From positions 1 through 16,124 of the forward strand of contig DIHJ01000084.1 in NCBI GenBank assembly GCA_002420105.1: a DNA stretch of 16,124 bases. Reading direction: 5' to 3'. Positions 6,645-14,123 of this stretch are shown here, piece after piece (position 1 is the first letter of the stretch; every line of letters starts with the position of its first letter). The position numbers and the translations under genes are program-made. The notes below the pieces were generated by a model. The model ran no database searches. It worked only from the letters and a program-made list of their open reading frames with translations, and was not told the origin of the DNA. The DNA is from Nitrospira sp. UBA5699 (GTDB lineage: Bacteria > Nitrospirota > Nitrospiria > Nitrospirales > Nitrospiraceae).

Positions 6645-6857
6645 ATGTCTGACAACAATGCCCTCTACGCCATACGCCACCCCGACGGTTCGGTAAGCCT
6701 CTACATCGACGAAGAGTACGCGGTCGAACGCGGGGTCGATCCGGCCACGCTCACCCGCGTGGAGATTCCCCGGGATCTCTTTTCGAGCGGAACCGTGCAG
6801 CAGGTCCGCGAATACGTGGCCACCTATCTCGAAACGCAACGAACCGGAACGGCGTAA
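6645..6857 (+). CDS. Small acidic cytoplasmic protein of unknown function
   Basis: I do not recognise this 70-residue protein. It reads as a compact fold: two likely beta strands (ALYAIRHPDG, SVSLYIDEEYAVERG), then PATLTRVEIPRDLF and a helix (GTVQQVREYVATYLETQR). It has no signal peptide, membrane segment or cysteines. A candidate promoter lies upstream. GAGG at 6629 is too far from the ATG to be a good Shine-Dalgarno. The stop codon is 6 nt before the next gene, so the two are almost certainly co-transcribed and possibly functionally linked. Confidence 0.7.
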   Translation: MSDNNALYAIRHPDGSVSLYIDEEYAVERGVDPATLTRVEIPRDLFSSGTVQQVREYVATYLETQRTGTA

Positions 6858-6863
6858 CCTGAC

Positions 6864-8063
6864 ATGGCAACCGCGATCACGACTCCCGCTTCTCCCCTGA
6901 CCCCGGCCCTCATTGAATCCGTCATCGATGCCATGCCGATTCAGGGCAGAATCATGCTGCGCCTGATCCTGCTGCAGCATTTCGACGTGACGGAAGAGGA
7001 AATTCACTACATCGCGTCGGACCGGCCGGATCCCCGCTGCGTCTCGGGCACGAAACCGACCTACAACATCATGACGCAGGAGGCCCTCAAGGCCGTCAGG
7101 GACAAACGCGACCAGTACCTGCGCCATGTCCGGTTGAAACGGGAACGGACCTTCTTGCAGTGCGAATGCATCTCCAAGCTGCTCGCGCTCCGCATCGCCA
7201 TGGCCGACCGGGCCGCGACCCTGCTGGCGACCAGGTTCGGCATGTCCGCGGAAGCCATCGACCAACTGAAGTCGCAGGCCCGCTCGGCCGTGCCGAAACC
7301 GGCCATCCGGGCCCTCGATCAGCGGTGGGATGCGGACGACATCACGGCGGACGACTACCAGCAGCAGCGGCTGGGCATCGACATGCAGACCCAACTGCGA
7401 CTGGCGGACAAGTACCGGAAACGGCTCGATCTCGCCGAGCGGGAACGCCAGACCGCCGATTTTTCCCCGCTGCAGGACCATGAAATCGCCCACATCTGGG
7501 GCATTCCCGCCGGGAGCCTCCAGGCGCGCAAGGTCAAGTACATGACCCAGTTCCTCCAATCGCTCCAACAGGCCATGCAACGGAGTGCGCCGGGGACCGG
7601 CGCCCAAAGCCCGCCGCTGGATCTCTGGAAGGAAACCTTCGCCGTCCTCGCCACCCGCCCGGTCGAACGCTCCACCTCGACCTATGACGGGCTGGAGCGC
7701 ACCGAATCCGCCCTCATCGACAAACTGACGACGCTGGCATGGGGAAGCCTGGGAGAGGACGTCGAAACCAAGTTCTGGAACTCCCTCGTGTTCGGAGCCA
7801 GCTCGAACGCCATGCATTCCGAAATCACCCGCAACCTCTTCGGCATGCAGCGGCTCGTCGCCATTCTCAACGATCTCGACACCAGCCCCGAGGGGCTGGA
7901 CGAAGAACTCCTCAGGCGGACCGCGCCGGCGCCGAAAGCCGGAGTCGCCGCGCTGGACGGCCCCGCGGGCGACGTACCGGAACCGCTGACGGATGTGCAA
8001 GAGCAGATTCTGAGCAATTTCCGCGGAGAAGACGCCTCCAGCCGGGCCACCGACAAGTGGTAG
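6864..8063 (+). CDS. Large alpha-helical cytoplasmic protein of unknown function
   Basis: I do not recognise this 399-residue protein. It is predicted from composition to be mostly alpha-helical and soluble, with no signal peptide or membrane segment. Notable parts are VTEEEIHYIAS, a basic helix DKRDQYLRHVRLKRERTFLQ containing the only two cysteines just after it (QCEC), a long charged helical middle (ADKYRKRLDLAERERQT), and HEIAHIWGIPAGSLQARKVK, which could be a helix-turn-helix-like turn. The C-terminal region after about residue 360 is Pro/Ala-rich and probably disordered. It directly follows the 70-codon gene by 6 nt and ends 51 nt before the next gene. No function can be assigned. Confidence 0.8.
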   Translation: MATAITTPASPLTPALIESVIDAMPIQGRIMLRLILLQHFDVTEEEIHYIASDRPDPRCVSGTKPTYNIMTQEALKAVRDKRDQYLRHVRLKRERTFLQCECISKLLALRIAMADRAATLLATRFGMSAEAIDQLKSQARSAVPKPAIRALDQRWDADDITADDYQQQRLGIDMQTQLRLADKYRKRLDLAERERQTADFSPLQDHEIAHIWGIPAGSLQARKVKYMTQFLQSLQQAMQRSAPGTGAQSPPLDLWKETFAVLATRPVERSTSTYDGLERTESALIDKLTTLAWGSLGEDVETKFWNSLVFGASSNAMHSEITRNLFGMQRLVAILNDLDTSPEGLDEELLRRTAPAPKAGVAALDGPAGDVPEPLTDVQEQILSNFRGEDASSRATDKW

Positions 8064-8076
8064 CCCGAGCCGGTCT

Positions 8077-8104
8077 TTGCAAACGGCGGATTTCACGTTA
8101 TAGT
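8077..8104 (+). promoter_or_regulatory. Promoter of the OB-fold-like gene, near-leaderless
   Basis: TTGCAA at 8077-8082 and TATAGT at 8099-8104 (5 of 6 to consensus) are 16 bp apart. Initiation near 8111 leaves only about 4 nt before ATG 8115. No Shine-Dalgarno precedes that ATG. Confidence 0.55.
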
Positions 8105-8114
8105 TAGAGCAGCT

Positions 8115-8531
8115 ATGGCATCGTTCACCATGCGCGCTCGACAATTCCTCCCCGTTATCGGTCTCCTGCCGGCCGTCCTGCTCCTCGCTTCCGGACTGGT
8201 GTTCGCCTCCAGCATGCTGGACCTTGCCGATCTGATCTCGCACCCCGAGCAGTACGATCGACAGGAAGTCATCGTCTCCGGCGAGGTCACGAACGTCCAA
8301 CTCGCCACGAACCGGCAAGGTCAGCCGGCCTACGGCTTTCTCCTGAAGGATCATGCGGGCACGGTCAAGGTGATCGGACTCGGCCAGGTGGAAGTGCGCG
8401 AGGGCGACCAGGTCATCGTGGAAGGAATCTTCACCAGACTGCGCCAGGCGGGCCGCACCATCATCTACAACGAAATCAAAGCCCTCTCCATCAAGTCGAT
8501 GACCCGGATGAATCCGGATCTCGTCGGCTGA
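8115..8531 (+). CDS. Secreted OB-fold-like protein
   Basis: The 138-residue product has a signal peptide or N-terminal anchor (basic MRAR, hydrophobic FLPVIGLLPAVLLLASGLVFA, likely cleavage before SSM). The mature domain reads as an OB-fold of the nucleic-acid-binding type seen in small periplasmic proteins: DRQEVIVSGEVTNVQ, AYGFLLKDHAGTVKVIG, EGDQVIVEGIFTRLR and IIYNEIKALSIKSM are successive strands. The family assignment rests on that strand pattern alone, and its ligand is unknown. The start is ATG 8115 or ATG 8130; a promoter ends about 10 nt before the former. It faces the SDR gene across a 91-bp gap holding short heptameric repeats. Confidence 0.75.
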   Translation: MASFTMRARQFLPVIGLLPAVLLLASGLVFASSMLDLADLISHPEQYDRQEVIVSGEVTNVQLATNRQGQPAYGFLLKDHAGTVKVIGLGQVEVREGDQVIVEGIFTRLRQAGRTIIYNEIKALSIKSMTRMNPDLVG

Positions 8532-8549
8532 GCCCCGACTCCCTGGAAA

Positions 8550-8601
8550 AGTTCTGAGTTCCGCATCTCCAACGAGAGTGATTTGGAAGGTGGAATGAAG
8601 A
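8550..8601. repeat. Short heptameric repeats in a convergent gap
   Basis: AGTTCTG and AGTTCCG (8550, 8557) and ATTTGGA, AGGTGGA, ATGAAGA (8581, 8588, 8595) keep a 7-bp period. They match the style of the arrays at 6471-6528 and 14237-14441. Confidence 0.5.
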
Positions 8602-8622
8602 TCGGAAAGGTCTGAGCGCAGA

Positions 8623-9495
8623 CTACGCCCTATCGGGGAGTTTGAGCGCTTTTCTCAGCAGCCAGTCCTGCGCGCGATCGGGCAGCCACTTCACCATCAA
8701 GGCGCGCATCCTGGCATCGTTCCCCACCAGATAGCGCGTCCTGGGTTTGGCGGCGGTCAGCGCGTGCAGCACGGCCTGCACCACCGCATCCACCGGAATC
8801 GCGCGCCGCGCCGCCTGGTCCACCATCTCCTTCACCCGGTGCGCCGCTTCCCCGTACAGCCGCTTGCCCTCTTCGCTGACGCCGGACTCGACGTCGAGGG
8901 CCGTCTTCATGGATTTTTCCCAGATCGGCGTGGCGATCGCACCCGGCTCGACGATCGACACCTCGATGCCCCAGGGATGAAGCTCCATGCGCAGCGCGTC
9001 GGTCAGGGCTTCCAGCGCGAACTTGGAGGCGGAATAGGGGCCCATCATCGGAATCGTCCCCCGTCCGGCGATCGACCCCATGTTGACGATCCGTCCACGC
9101 GCGAGGCGGATGAGCGGGAGAAAGGCCTGCGTCACCGCGATCTGCCCGATGACGTTCACCTCCAGCTGTGCTCGCAGTCGGTCGAGCGGGATCACCTCCA
9201 GGGGGCTGCCGATCGCGATGCCGGCATTGTTGATCAGTCCGGCAAGCCCCGCCTGCCCCACCCGTTCCGTCACCACTTCCGCAGCCCGTCTGATCGAATC
9301 TCCGTCCGTGACATCGAGGCGCAGCGGGACGATCGCGTCGCCAGCCTGAGCTGTGAGCGCGTCGCCGGCCCGAAGGTCGCGCACCCCGGCGAAGACCGTC
9401 ATGCCCCGGCGCGCACAACCGACCGCGCAGCCGGCTCCGATGCCGCTCGAAGCGCCCGTGATCACCACACAGCGCGAAGCGGTCCCGTCATTCAT
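8623..9495 (-). CDS. Short-chain dehydrogenase/reductase (SDR)
   Basis: This is a classical SDR of 290 residues that would reduce a carbonyl or oxidise an alcohol with NAD(P). It has the cofactor motif TGASSGIG at 13-20, D61 in RLDVTD, NNAG at 89-92, and the catalytic residues S141, Y154 and K158 (YSASK), all intact. After the catalytic core, EPGAIATPIWEKS and a C-terminal basic helical tail (LLRKALKLPDRA) resemble SDRs acting on lipophilic substrates, but the substrate is not evident. The start is ATG 9495, with AGGA 7 nt upstream; the longer frame to 9549 would run through the promoter. It stands alone and diverges from the Ppx/GppA gene. Confidence 0.92.
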   Translation of the reverse strand: MNDGTASRCVVITGASSGIGAGCAVGCARRGMTVFAGVRDLRAGDALTAQAGDAIVPLRLDVTDGDSIRRAAEVVTERVGQAGLAGLINNAGIAIGSPLEVIPLDRLRAQLEVNVIGQIAVTQAFLPLIRLARGRIVNMGSIAGRGTIPMMGPYSASKFALEALTDALRMELHPWGIEVSIVEPGAIATPIWEKSMKTALDVESGVSEEGKRLYGEAAHRVKEMVDQAARRAIPVDAVVQAVLHALTAAKPRTRYLVGNDARMRALMVKWLPDRAQDWLLRKALKLPDRA

Positions 9496-9521
9496 GTGAA
9501 GTTCCTTTCCTATCCCGGCGG

Positions 9522-9549
9522 ATTGTAACAGAAACTTAACATCCGTCAC
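9522..9549 (-). promoter_or_regulatory. SDR promoter with extended -10
   Basis: On the minus strand TGTTACAAT (9530-9522) is an extended -10 with hexamer TACAAT. GTGACG at 9549-9544 is a partial -35 with 16-bp spacing. Confidence 0.55.
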
Positions 9550-9550
9550 C

Positions 9551-9579
9551 TTGACAGGTCCGGAGGCTTACTCTATCGT
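9551..9579 (+). promoter_or_regulatory. Candidate promoter of the Ppx/GppA-kinase operon
   Basis: TTGACA at 9551-9556 and TATCGT at 9574-9579 have 17-bp spacing. Initiation near 9586 gives a leader of about 75 nt. A second perfect TTGACA at 9591-9596 has no matching -10. Confidence 0.5.
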
Positions 9580-9660
9580 CGCGGAATTCATTGACAAGGC
9601 CCGTCGCTCCTGTGACAAGATCTAAACACAGGATTGCGCTAGTCATTACGAACCGCCACA

Positions 9661-11211
9661 ATGTCGAAAATCGCCGTCATCGATATCGGCACCAACTCCA
9701 TCCATATGGTGCTCGCCGAGGTCCTGCCGGACTTCAGCTACAAGATTCTCGACCGCTTCAAGGACATGACCAGGCTCGGCAACGGCGCCTTCGAAACGCA
9801 GCGCCTCACGGAGGACGCGATCGCAAGGGGACTCGGCGTAATCCGCCATCTCGTCACGCTGGCGAAGAACAAAGGCTATGACCGGATCATCGCCGTCGCC
9901 ACCAGCGCCGTCCGGGAGGCCAAGAACGGCGGGGACTTCATCGACCTGGTGGCGGAGCAGACCGGCCTCACTGTCCGTGTCATCAGCGGCACGGAAGAGG
10001 CACGGCTCATCTTTCTGGGCATCAAGAACAGCGTGCCGCTGACGGAGCAGCCGGCGCTCGCCGTGGACGTCGGCGGAGGGTCGGTCGAACTCATGGTCGG
10101 CAACCGCGACCAGATGCTTCATGCCAAGAGCCTGAAACTGGGCGCCATCCGGCTGGCCGATCAGTTCCTCAAGCGCACACCCCCCTCCGACGGCATACTG
10201 CGGTCGCTCGAAGAACTCGTCAACGAGCAATTGAAACGGAGTCTCGACTCCTTCAAGACCAAGCGCTTCGACAGCCTCATCGCCACATCCGGCATGGCGG
10301 GCAACCTGGCGGAAGTCATCCATCTCAAGCGGACGAACCGGCCGCTGCCGCAGCTGAATCTCGCCACCGTGTCGCTGAAGGACGTCAAGGAAATCGAGCA
10401 GGATCTCCGGCATTCGACGATCAAGGAGCGCCTCGCCATTCCGGGCCTGGACCCCAAGCGCGTCGATACGCTGTTCCCGGCCACCATTGTCCTGCGCCGC
10501 CTGATGGAATTATCCGGACGGGACGAGCTGGTCCTCTGCGACAAGGCGATCCGCGAAGGGGTGATCTACGACTTCATCGTGCGGCACCGGGAGCGGCTCA
10601 AGGCCGAAGCGGACATTCCCGATCTGCGGCGCCGCAACGTGCTCGCGCTGGCCCGTCGCTGCCGGGCGCCGGAGGTGCACAGCCTGCACGTCGCCGGGCT
10701 CGCCCTGCGGCTGTTCGACCAGACCAAACGCCTCCACGGGCTGGGCGCGGTCGAGCGCGACTGGCTCGAATATGCCGCCATCCTGCACGATATCGGCTAT
10801 CTCATCAGCGAGCGCCAGCACCATAAACACGCCTACTACCTGATCACGCACAGCGATCTGGACGGGCTCTCCGGCGACGAGATCCAGGTGGTGGCCAACG
10901 TCGCGCGGTACCACCGGCGCGCGATCCCGCAGACGAAACATGCCGGATTCGACGCGCTCTCCCCGAAATTGAAGCGGGTCGTCCGCATCCTGTCCGCCAT
11001 CCTCCGCATCGCCGACGGGCTGGACCGGACCCACTTCTCCGTCGTGCGCACGCTCGACGTGACGATCGGGCACACGATCGGGATTGTCGTCCACGTGACG
11101 GGTGATGCAGAATTGGAGGCCTGGGCGGCCAAAGGCCGGGCCGACCTGTTCGAGCGGGTCTTCCGCCGCCGCGTTCGCTTCACCGTCCGGTCGCAAGAGG
11201 ATGTCGCATGA
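9661..11211 (+). CDS. Ppx/GppA-family phosphatase with C-terminal HD domain
   Basis: Members hydrolyse inorganic polyphosphate (Ppx) or the 5' phosphate of pppGpp (GppA). The 516-residue, two-part product is the length of the long, HD-containing form. The N-terminal ASKHA half shows VIDIGTNSIHMVLAE at 6-20, ATSAVREAKNGGDF at 80-93, the catalytic-glutamate region ISGTEEARLI at 108-117, VDVGGGSVEL at 135-144 and ATSGMAGN at 208-215. The HD-like half has H376-D377 in ILHDIGY and a histidine-rich HHKHAYYLITHSDLDG stretch. Which substrate is used cannot be decided from sequence. No Shine-Dalgarno is seen at ATG 9661. The stop codon overlaps the next gene's ATG (ATGA), so it is coupled to the kinase-like genes. 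Confidence 0.92.
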   Translation: MSKIAVIDIGTNSIHMVLAEVLPDFSYKILDRFKDMTRLGNGAFETQRLTEDAIARGLGVIRHLVTLAKNKGYDRIIAVATSAVREAKNGGDFIDLVAEQTGLTVRVISGTEEARLIFLGIKNSVPLTEQPALAVDVGGGSVELMVGNRDQMLHAKSLKLGAIRLADQFLKRTPPSDGILRSLEELVNEQLKRSLDSFKTKRFDSLIATSGMAGNLAEVIHLKRTNRPLPQLNLATVSLKDVKEIEQDLRHSTIKERLAIPGLDPKRVDTLFPATIVLRRLMELSGRDELVLCDKAIREGVIYDFIVRHRERLKAEADIPDLRRRNVLALARRCRAPEVHSLHVAGLALRLFDQTKRLHGLGAVERDWLEYAAILHDIGYLISERQHHKHAYYLITHSDLDGLSGDEIQVVANVARYHRRAIPQTKHAGFDALSPKLKRVVRILSAILRIADGLDRTHFSVVRTLDVTIGHTIGIVVHVTGDAELEAWAAKGRADLFERVFRRRVRFTVRSQEDVA

Positions 11212-11957
11212 CCGAACAGACTCCGTCGTCCACCGCTCCCCATCCGTACCCGGGCAAACTGATCATCGTCGAAGGAATCGACGGATCCGGCAAAAGCACG
11301 CAGTTGCTGCTCCTGCACAAGTGGCTCGAGGCGAAGGGCCACAAGGTCTTCTTCACCGAGTGGAACTCCTCGGACCTGGTCAAGGACACGACCAAGCGGG
11401 GCAAGAAGAACAAGAGCCTCACGCCCACGACCTTCAGCCTGCTCCACGCCACGGACTTCGCCAGCCGGCTCTACCACGAGATTCTGCCGCCGCTGAAGGC
11501 CGGCATGCTGGTGCTCGCCGACCGCTACATGTACACGGCCTTCGCGCGCGACGTGGTCCGCGGCGTCTCGCCCGAATGGGTCCGCAAACTCTACAGCTTC
11601 GCGATCAAGCCGGACATGGCGTTCTACTTCAAGGTCCCGATCGAGGTGGCGATCTCCCGGCTCCTCGGCGGCACCCGCGGGCAGTTCAAGTATTACGAAG
11701 CCGGAATGGACATGAACCTGAGCCAGGACGTCACGGAAAGCTTCCGCATCTTTCAGTCCCGCATCCTGGCGCAGTACGACAAGATCGTGGACGAGTACCA
11801 GCTCATCACGATGGACGCTACGAAGGACATCGCGGAACAGCAGGACCTCATGCGCCGTCTCGTGGACGAGGCGCTGAAGGATTACAAACCCAGACGGGGG
11901 ACCCATGGGCGACGCTCACTATTTTGGCGACGGTTTGACGTACCTAAATCCGAGTGA
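11208..11957 (+). CDS. Thymidylate-kinase-like P-loop kinase, first of a tandem pair
   Basis: The family phosphorylates dTMP to dTDP; this divergent branch may use another phosphate acceptor. The 249-residue product has an intact Walker A GIDGSGKST (K29), the DRY motif at 105-107 followed by MYTAFARD, and the C-terminal TMPK-like region. It is longer than typical thymidylate kinases (about 210 residues). An Arg-rich tail is encoded where it overlaps the next gene by 53 nt, so the tail may be a by-product of that overlap. The ATG overlaps the Ppx/GppA stop codon. Position suggests a job in phosphate or nucleotide metabolism linked to that phosphatase. Canonical Tmk function is possible but not my first choice. 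Confidence 0.85.
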   Translation: MTEQTPSSTAPHPYPGKLIIVEGIDGSGKSTQLLLLHKWLEAKGHKVFFTEWNSSDLVKDTTKRGKKNKSLTPTTFSLLHATDFASRLYHEILPPLKAGMLVLADRYMYTAFARDVVRGVSPEWVRKLYSFAIKPDMAFYFKVPIEVAISRLLGGTRGQFKYYEAGMDMNLSQDVTESFRIFQSRILAQYDKIVDEYQLITMDATKDIAEQQDLMRRLVDEALKDYKPRRGTHGRRSLFWRRFDVPKSE

Positions 11958-12639
11958 CCTCAAGGGCAAGCTGATCGCGATCGAGGGCACGGACGGCGTC
12001 GGCCGGTCCACGCACATCGAACTGCTCCAGGAGTGGCTCGAGGTGCAGGGCTACGGGGTCATCACCACCGGATGGACCAGATCCAACCTCATGTCGAAGA
12101 CGATCGAAGCCGCCAAAGGAGGCAACATCCTCGACCGCTGGTCGCTCAGCCTGCTCTACGCGACGGACTTCGCAGACCGGCTGGAGCACCAGATCATCCC
12201 CGCCCTGCGGTCCGGCTTCATCGTGCTGGCCGACCGCTACATCTACACCGCCTTCGCGCGGGATTTCGTCCGGAGCAACGACCGCAAGTGGATCAGGGAC
12301 GTCTTCGGCTTCGCGCTGGTCCCCGATCTGGTCTGCTACCTGCGCATCGACGTAGAAACGCTCGTCCTGCGCGTGATCGAGACGAAGGCGATGAACTACT
12401 GGGAATCGGGCATGGATCTGCGCCTGGGCAACGATCTCTACGACAGTTTCAAGAAATACCAGTCGCTGATGATCGAGGAATTCGACAAGATGGCGGAGGA
12501 ATTCAAGTTCGAAGTCGTGGACGCCCGCAAATCCCCCGAAGACATCCAGGACGAACTGCGGGCCAAGATCCAGCGCCTGCTGACCGAAGAGGGGCTCGGG
12601 CGGGTGCCTTCGTCCGCGGCGCAAGGTACGAGCGTCTAG
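11905..12639 (+). CDS. Thymidylate-kinase-like paralogue with altered Walker A lysine
   Basis: This 244-residue protein is a clear paralogue of its upstream neighbour: both share the KWLE/EWLE segment after the P-loop, the LLHATDFA/LLYATDFA block, DRYxYTAFARD (D110-R111-Y112 here) and a Y-E-x-GMD stretch. The Walker A loop reads GTDGVGRST, with R34 in place of the lysine that contacts the ATP phosphates. The fold otherwise looks complete, with no frameshift. It may be a weakly active kinase, a non-catalytic partner of the first protein, or use a modified mechanism. The start at ATG 11905 follows a GGGGGAC ribosome-binding site and lies 53 nt inside the upstream gene. Its TAG overlaps the SixA stop on the other strand. 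Confidence 0.85.
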   Translation: MGDAHYFGDGLTYLNPSDLKGKLIAIEGTDGVGRSTHIELLQEWLEVQGYGVITTGWTRSNLMSKTIEAAKGGNILDRWSLSLLYATDFADRLEHQIIPALRSGFIVLADRYIYTAFARDFVRSNDRKWIRDVFGFALVPDLVCYLRIDVETLVLRVIETKAMNYWESGMDLRLGNDLYDSFKKYQSLMIEEFDKMAEEFKFEVVDARKSPEDIQDELRAKIQRLLTEEGLGRVPSSAAQGTSV

Positions 12640-13160
12640 ATCTCCAGCTTCGCCTGTTGTTTCTTCGCCAGCGCCCGCAGCTGCGCCGGCCCCATCCACC
12701 AGCGAAGGGTCCCCCGCCCCGGCTTCACCTGAACCGGCAATTCGATCGAACAGACCCCCGCCTTCTTCAACGGAAACGTCGTCAAGGGCTTGCCGGTCAG
12801 CAGGACGCTCGCCGCCAGACCCAGATGCGGCTCATGCCCCACGCAGAATACGCAGGATTCGGCCGGCAACTCGTGCAGCAGCGTCAGGAGCTGCTCCGGC
12901 GCCGCATCGGGCAGCAGTTCATCGACGCGCCTGATGGCCGAACGCCCGGTGAACGCCGCCTGAAGAATCCGGGCCGTTTCGACGGCGCGCAGGAGCGGGC
13001 TCGACAGGATGTGCGTCGGCCGCAGGTCCATCCATTTCAGTCCGGCCGCCACCTGCGCAACGCGTTTCGCCCCCCGTTCCGTCAGCGGGCGGTCGGCATC
13101 CGTCCCGTTCCACTCCTCCCGCTCGACCGCAATCCCATGCCGCATCAACAGGCAGTCCAT
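12636..13160 (-). CDS. sixA: SixA-type phosphohistidine phosphatase
   Basis: SixA removes phosphate from phosphohistidine, classically on histidine-containing phosphotransfer domains and on PTS protein NPr. The 174-residue single-domain product belongs to the histidine phosphatase superfamily: the catalytic RHG motif is R7-H8-G9, with R58 in SSPLLRA and the second histidine H109 in VGHEPHLG. The N-terminus MDCLLMRHG fits a direct start, with AAGGA 6 nt upstream of the ATG at 13160. The C-terminal KKQQAKLEI is basic. It follows the ferritin-like gene by 15 nt as a likely operon and converges with the kinase pair, sharing four bases of their stop codons. The partner protein is unknown. Confidence 0.88.
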   Translation of the reverse strand: MDCLLMRHGIAVEREEWNGTDADRPLTERGAKRVAQVAAGLKWMDLRPTHILSSPLLRAVETARILQAAFTGRSAIRRVDELLPDAAPEQLLTLLHELPAESCVFCVGHEPHLGLAASVLLTGKPLTTFPLKKAGVCSIELPVQVKPGRGTLRWWMGPAQLRALAKKQQAKLEI

Positions 13161-13175
13161 CGCATCCTTCCCCTT

Positions 13176-13766
13176 TCACGCGCCCGTCGCGTCGAGCAGA
13201 CCGACCCCGACGAACCGCGAACGGATCGAGCCCAGTATCAACTGCCGAAGTTCCGATCGAAACGGTCCCAGCGACTCACCCTCCAGATAGCGGTCCACCG
13301 TCGGAGGCAACCGTCGCCACCAGGCCCTGGCCGATTGCCTGGCGCCCTCGGCTGAAGCGCCGCCCTGCGCCAGAACCTTCCTGACCTCTTCCTCGAAAAA
13401 CCCCACATGAACCTCTTCGTCGTCCATGATCGCCCGGAGGTCCGGCTGCACCTGCACGAGCAGTTTGGCGAACTCCAGCCCCAACGTCTCATAGCCGTAC
13501 AGATGAATCACCAGGGCCCACCACTGGCTCGGCACCCGGGGGAGTTTCTCTCTCCTATGCGACTGCACCCCCAGTCGAAACTCGAACTCCTTGAGATGCT
13601 CCGCCTCTTCCTCCTCGTGCCGTCTGAGGAATTGCAGGACACCGGGAGGGACGTCCTTCGCCTGCGCCGCCCGGACCGCCCACAGGGCCATGGCCTCAGC
13701 TTTCAGAAAGCGCTCCAGCAAGGCGGTCTCGCAGGAAGGCGGCAGCAGCATGTCCAGATGTTTCAT
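13176..13766 (-). CDS. Ferritin-like diiron protein of unknown function
   Basis: The 196-residue product fits the ferritin-like four-helix diiron fold: E24 in the first helix, an ExxH at E54-H57 (RHEEEEAEHLKEFE), E93 in the third helix (YGYETLGLEF) and a second ExxH at E117-H120 (MDDEEVHVGFFEEE). These are the ligands expected for a carboxylate-bridged di-iron site. The C-terminal about 60 residues are an extra region. Function within the superfamily (oxidase, hydroxylase, iron storage or tRNA hydroxylase type) cannot be told. No Shine-Dalgarno precedes ATG 13766; TACACT sits 6 nt upstream, suggesting a leaderless mRNA. It leads the SixA operon. Confidence 0.82.
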   Translation of the reverse strand: MKHLDMLLPPSCETALLERFLKAEAMALWAVRAAQAKDVPPGVLQFLRRHEEEEAEHLKEFEFRLGVQSHRREKLPRVPSQWWALVIHLYGYETLGLEFAKLLVQVQPDLRAIMDDEEVHVGFFEEEVRKVLAQGGASAEGARQSARAWWRRLPPTVDRYLEGESLGPFRSELRQLILGSIRSRFVGVGLLDATGA

Positions 13767-14123
13767 GGGCCCAGTGTAACCAAACGGGGCATAAGAACCA
13801 ACCGTGAATGAGGCTCCTCAGAATCAAATCGGATTCAGAGAGAATCGCTTTCGGCACAACGGATTCGCCCTCGAGCGCGGTTCAAATCGGCCAGCCGGAA
13901 AACGGCGGAAAAAGAAACGCCGGTCCAGACTTGCATTTTCTCAGTCATGGGCAACCGGGCAGGTGGGTCACGCTCTCTGGTCTCCACCTTGCACAAGGGT
14001 AGGACCGAATCGGATCACAGGAAGTCTCGAACATGTGGCTGGACTAAAAGAATACGCGCATTTCTTCGGTCAGGCGGCTTGGACGAGGACTTTCCGGATC
14101 GCGGGGTCGGAAAGGAGGAGACC
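13767..14123. other. 357-bp non-coding stretch before the microprotein gene
   Basis: No convincing gene or RNA is visible here. A GGTTCAAATC at about 13879 resembles a tRNA T-loop but has no proper stem. The leftmost 35 bp hold the ferritin-like promoter, and the right end holds the ribosome-binding site of the microprotein. Confidence 0.55.
13773..13801 (-). promoter_or_regulatory. Candidate leaderless promoter of the ferritin-like/SixA operon
   Basis: The minus-strand -10 TACACT (13778-13773) lies 6 nt before the ATG at 13766. TTGGTT (13801-13796), 17 bp upstream, is a weak -35. The TACACT fits the TANNNT pattern known for leaderless genes. Confidence 0.4.

Noticed and set aside
6600..8354. 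584-codon minus-strand frame
   Set aside because: It is an antisense shadow of three plus-strand genes, with no recognisable domain and several genes' signals violated.
12033..13355. 440-codon plus-strand frame
   Set aside because: It crosses the kinase paralogue in another frame and SixA in antisense, and has shadow composition.
13860..13910. tRNA-like T-loop GGTTCAAATC
   Set aside because: The flanking bases do not pair as a T-stem and no acceptor or anticodon arm can be built.
13804..14123. Open frames upstream of the microprotein
   Set aside because: They are Arg/Ser-rich with no ribosome-binding site. The strong Shine-Dalgarno belongs to ATG 14124.
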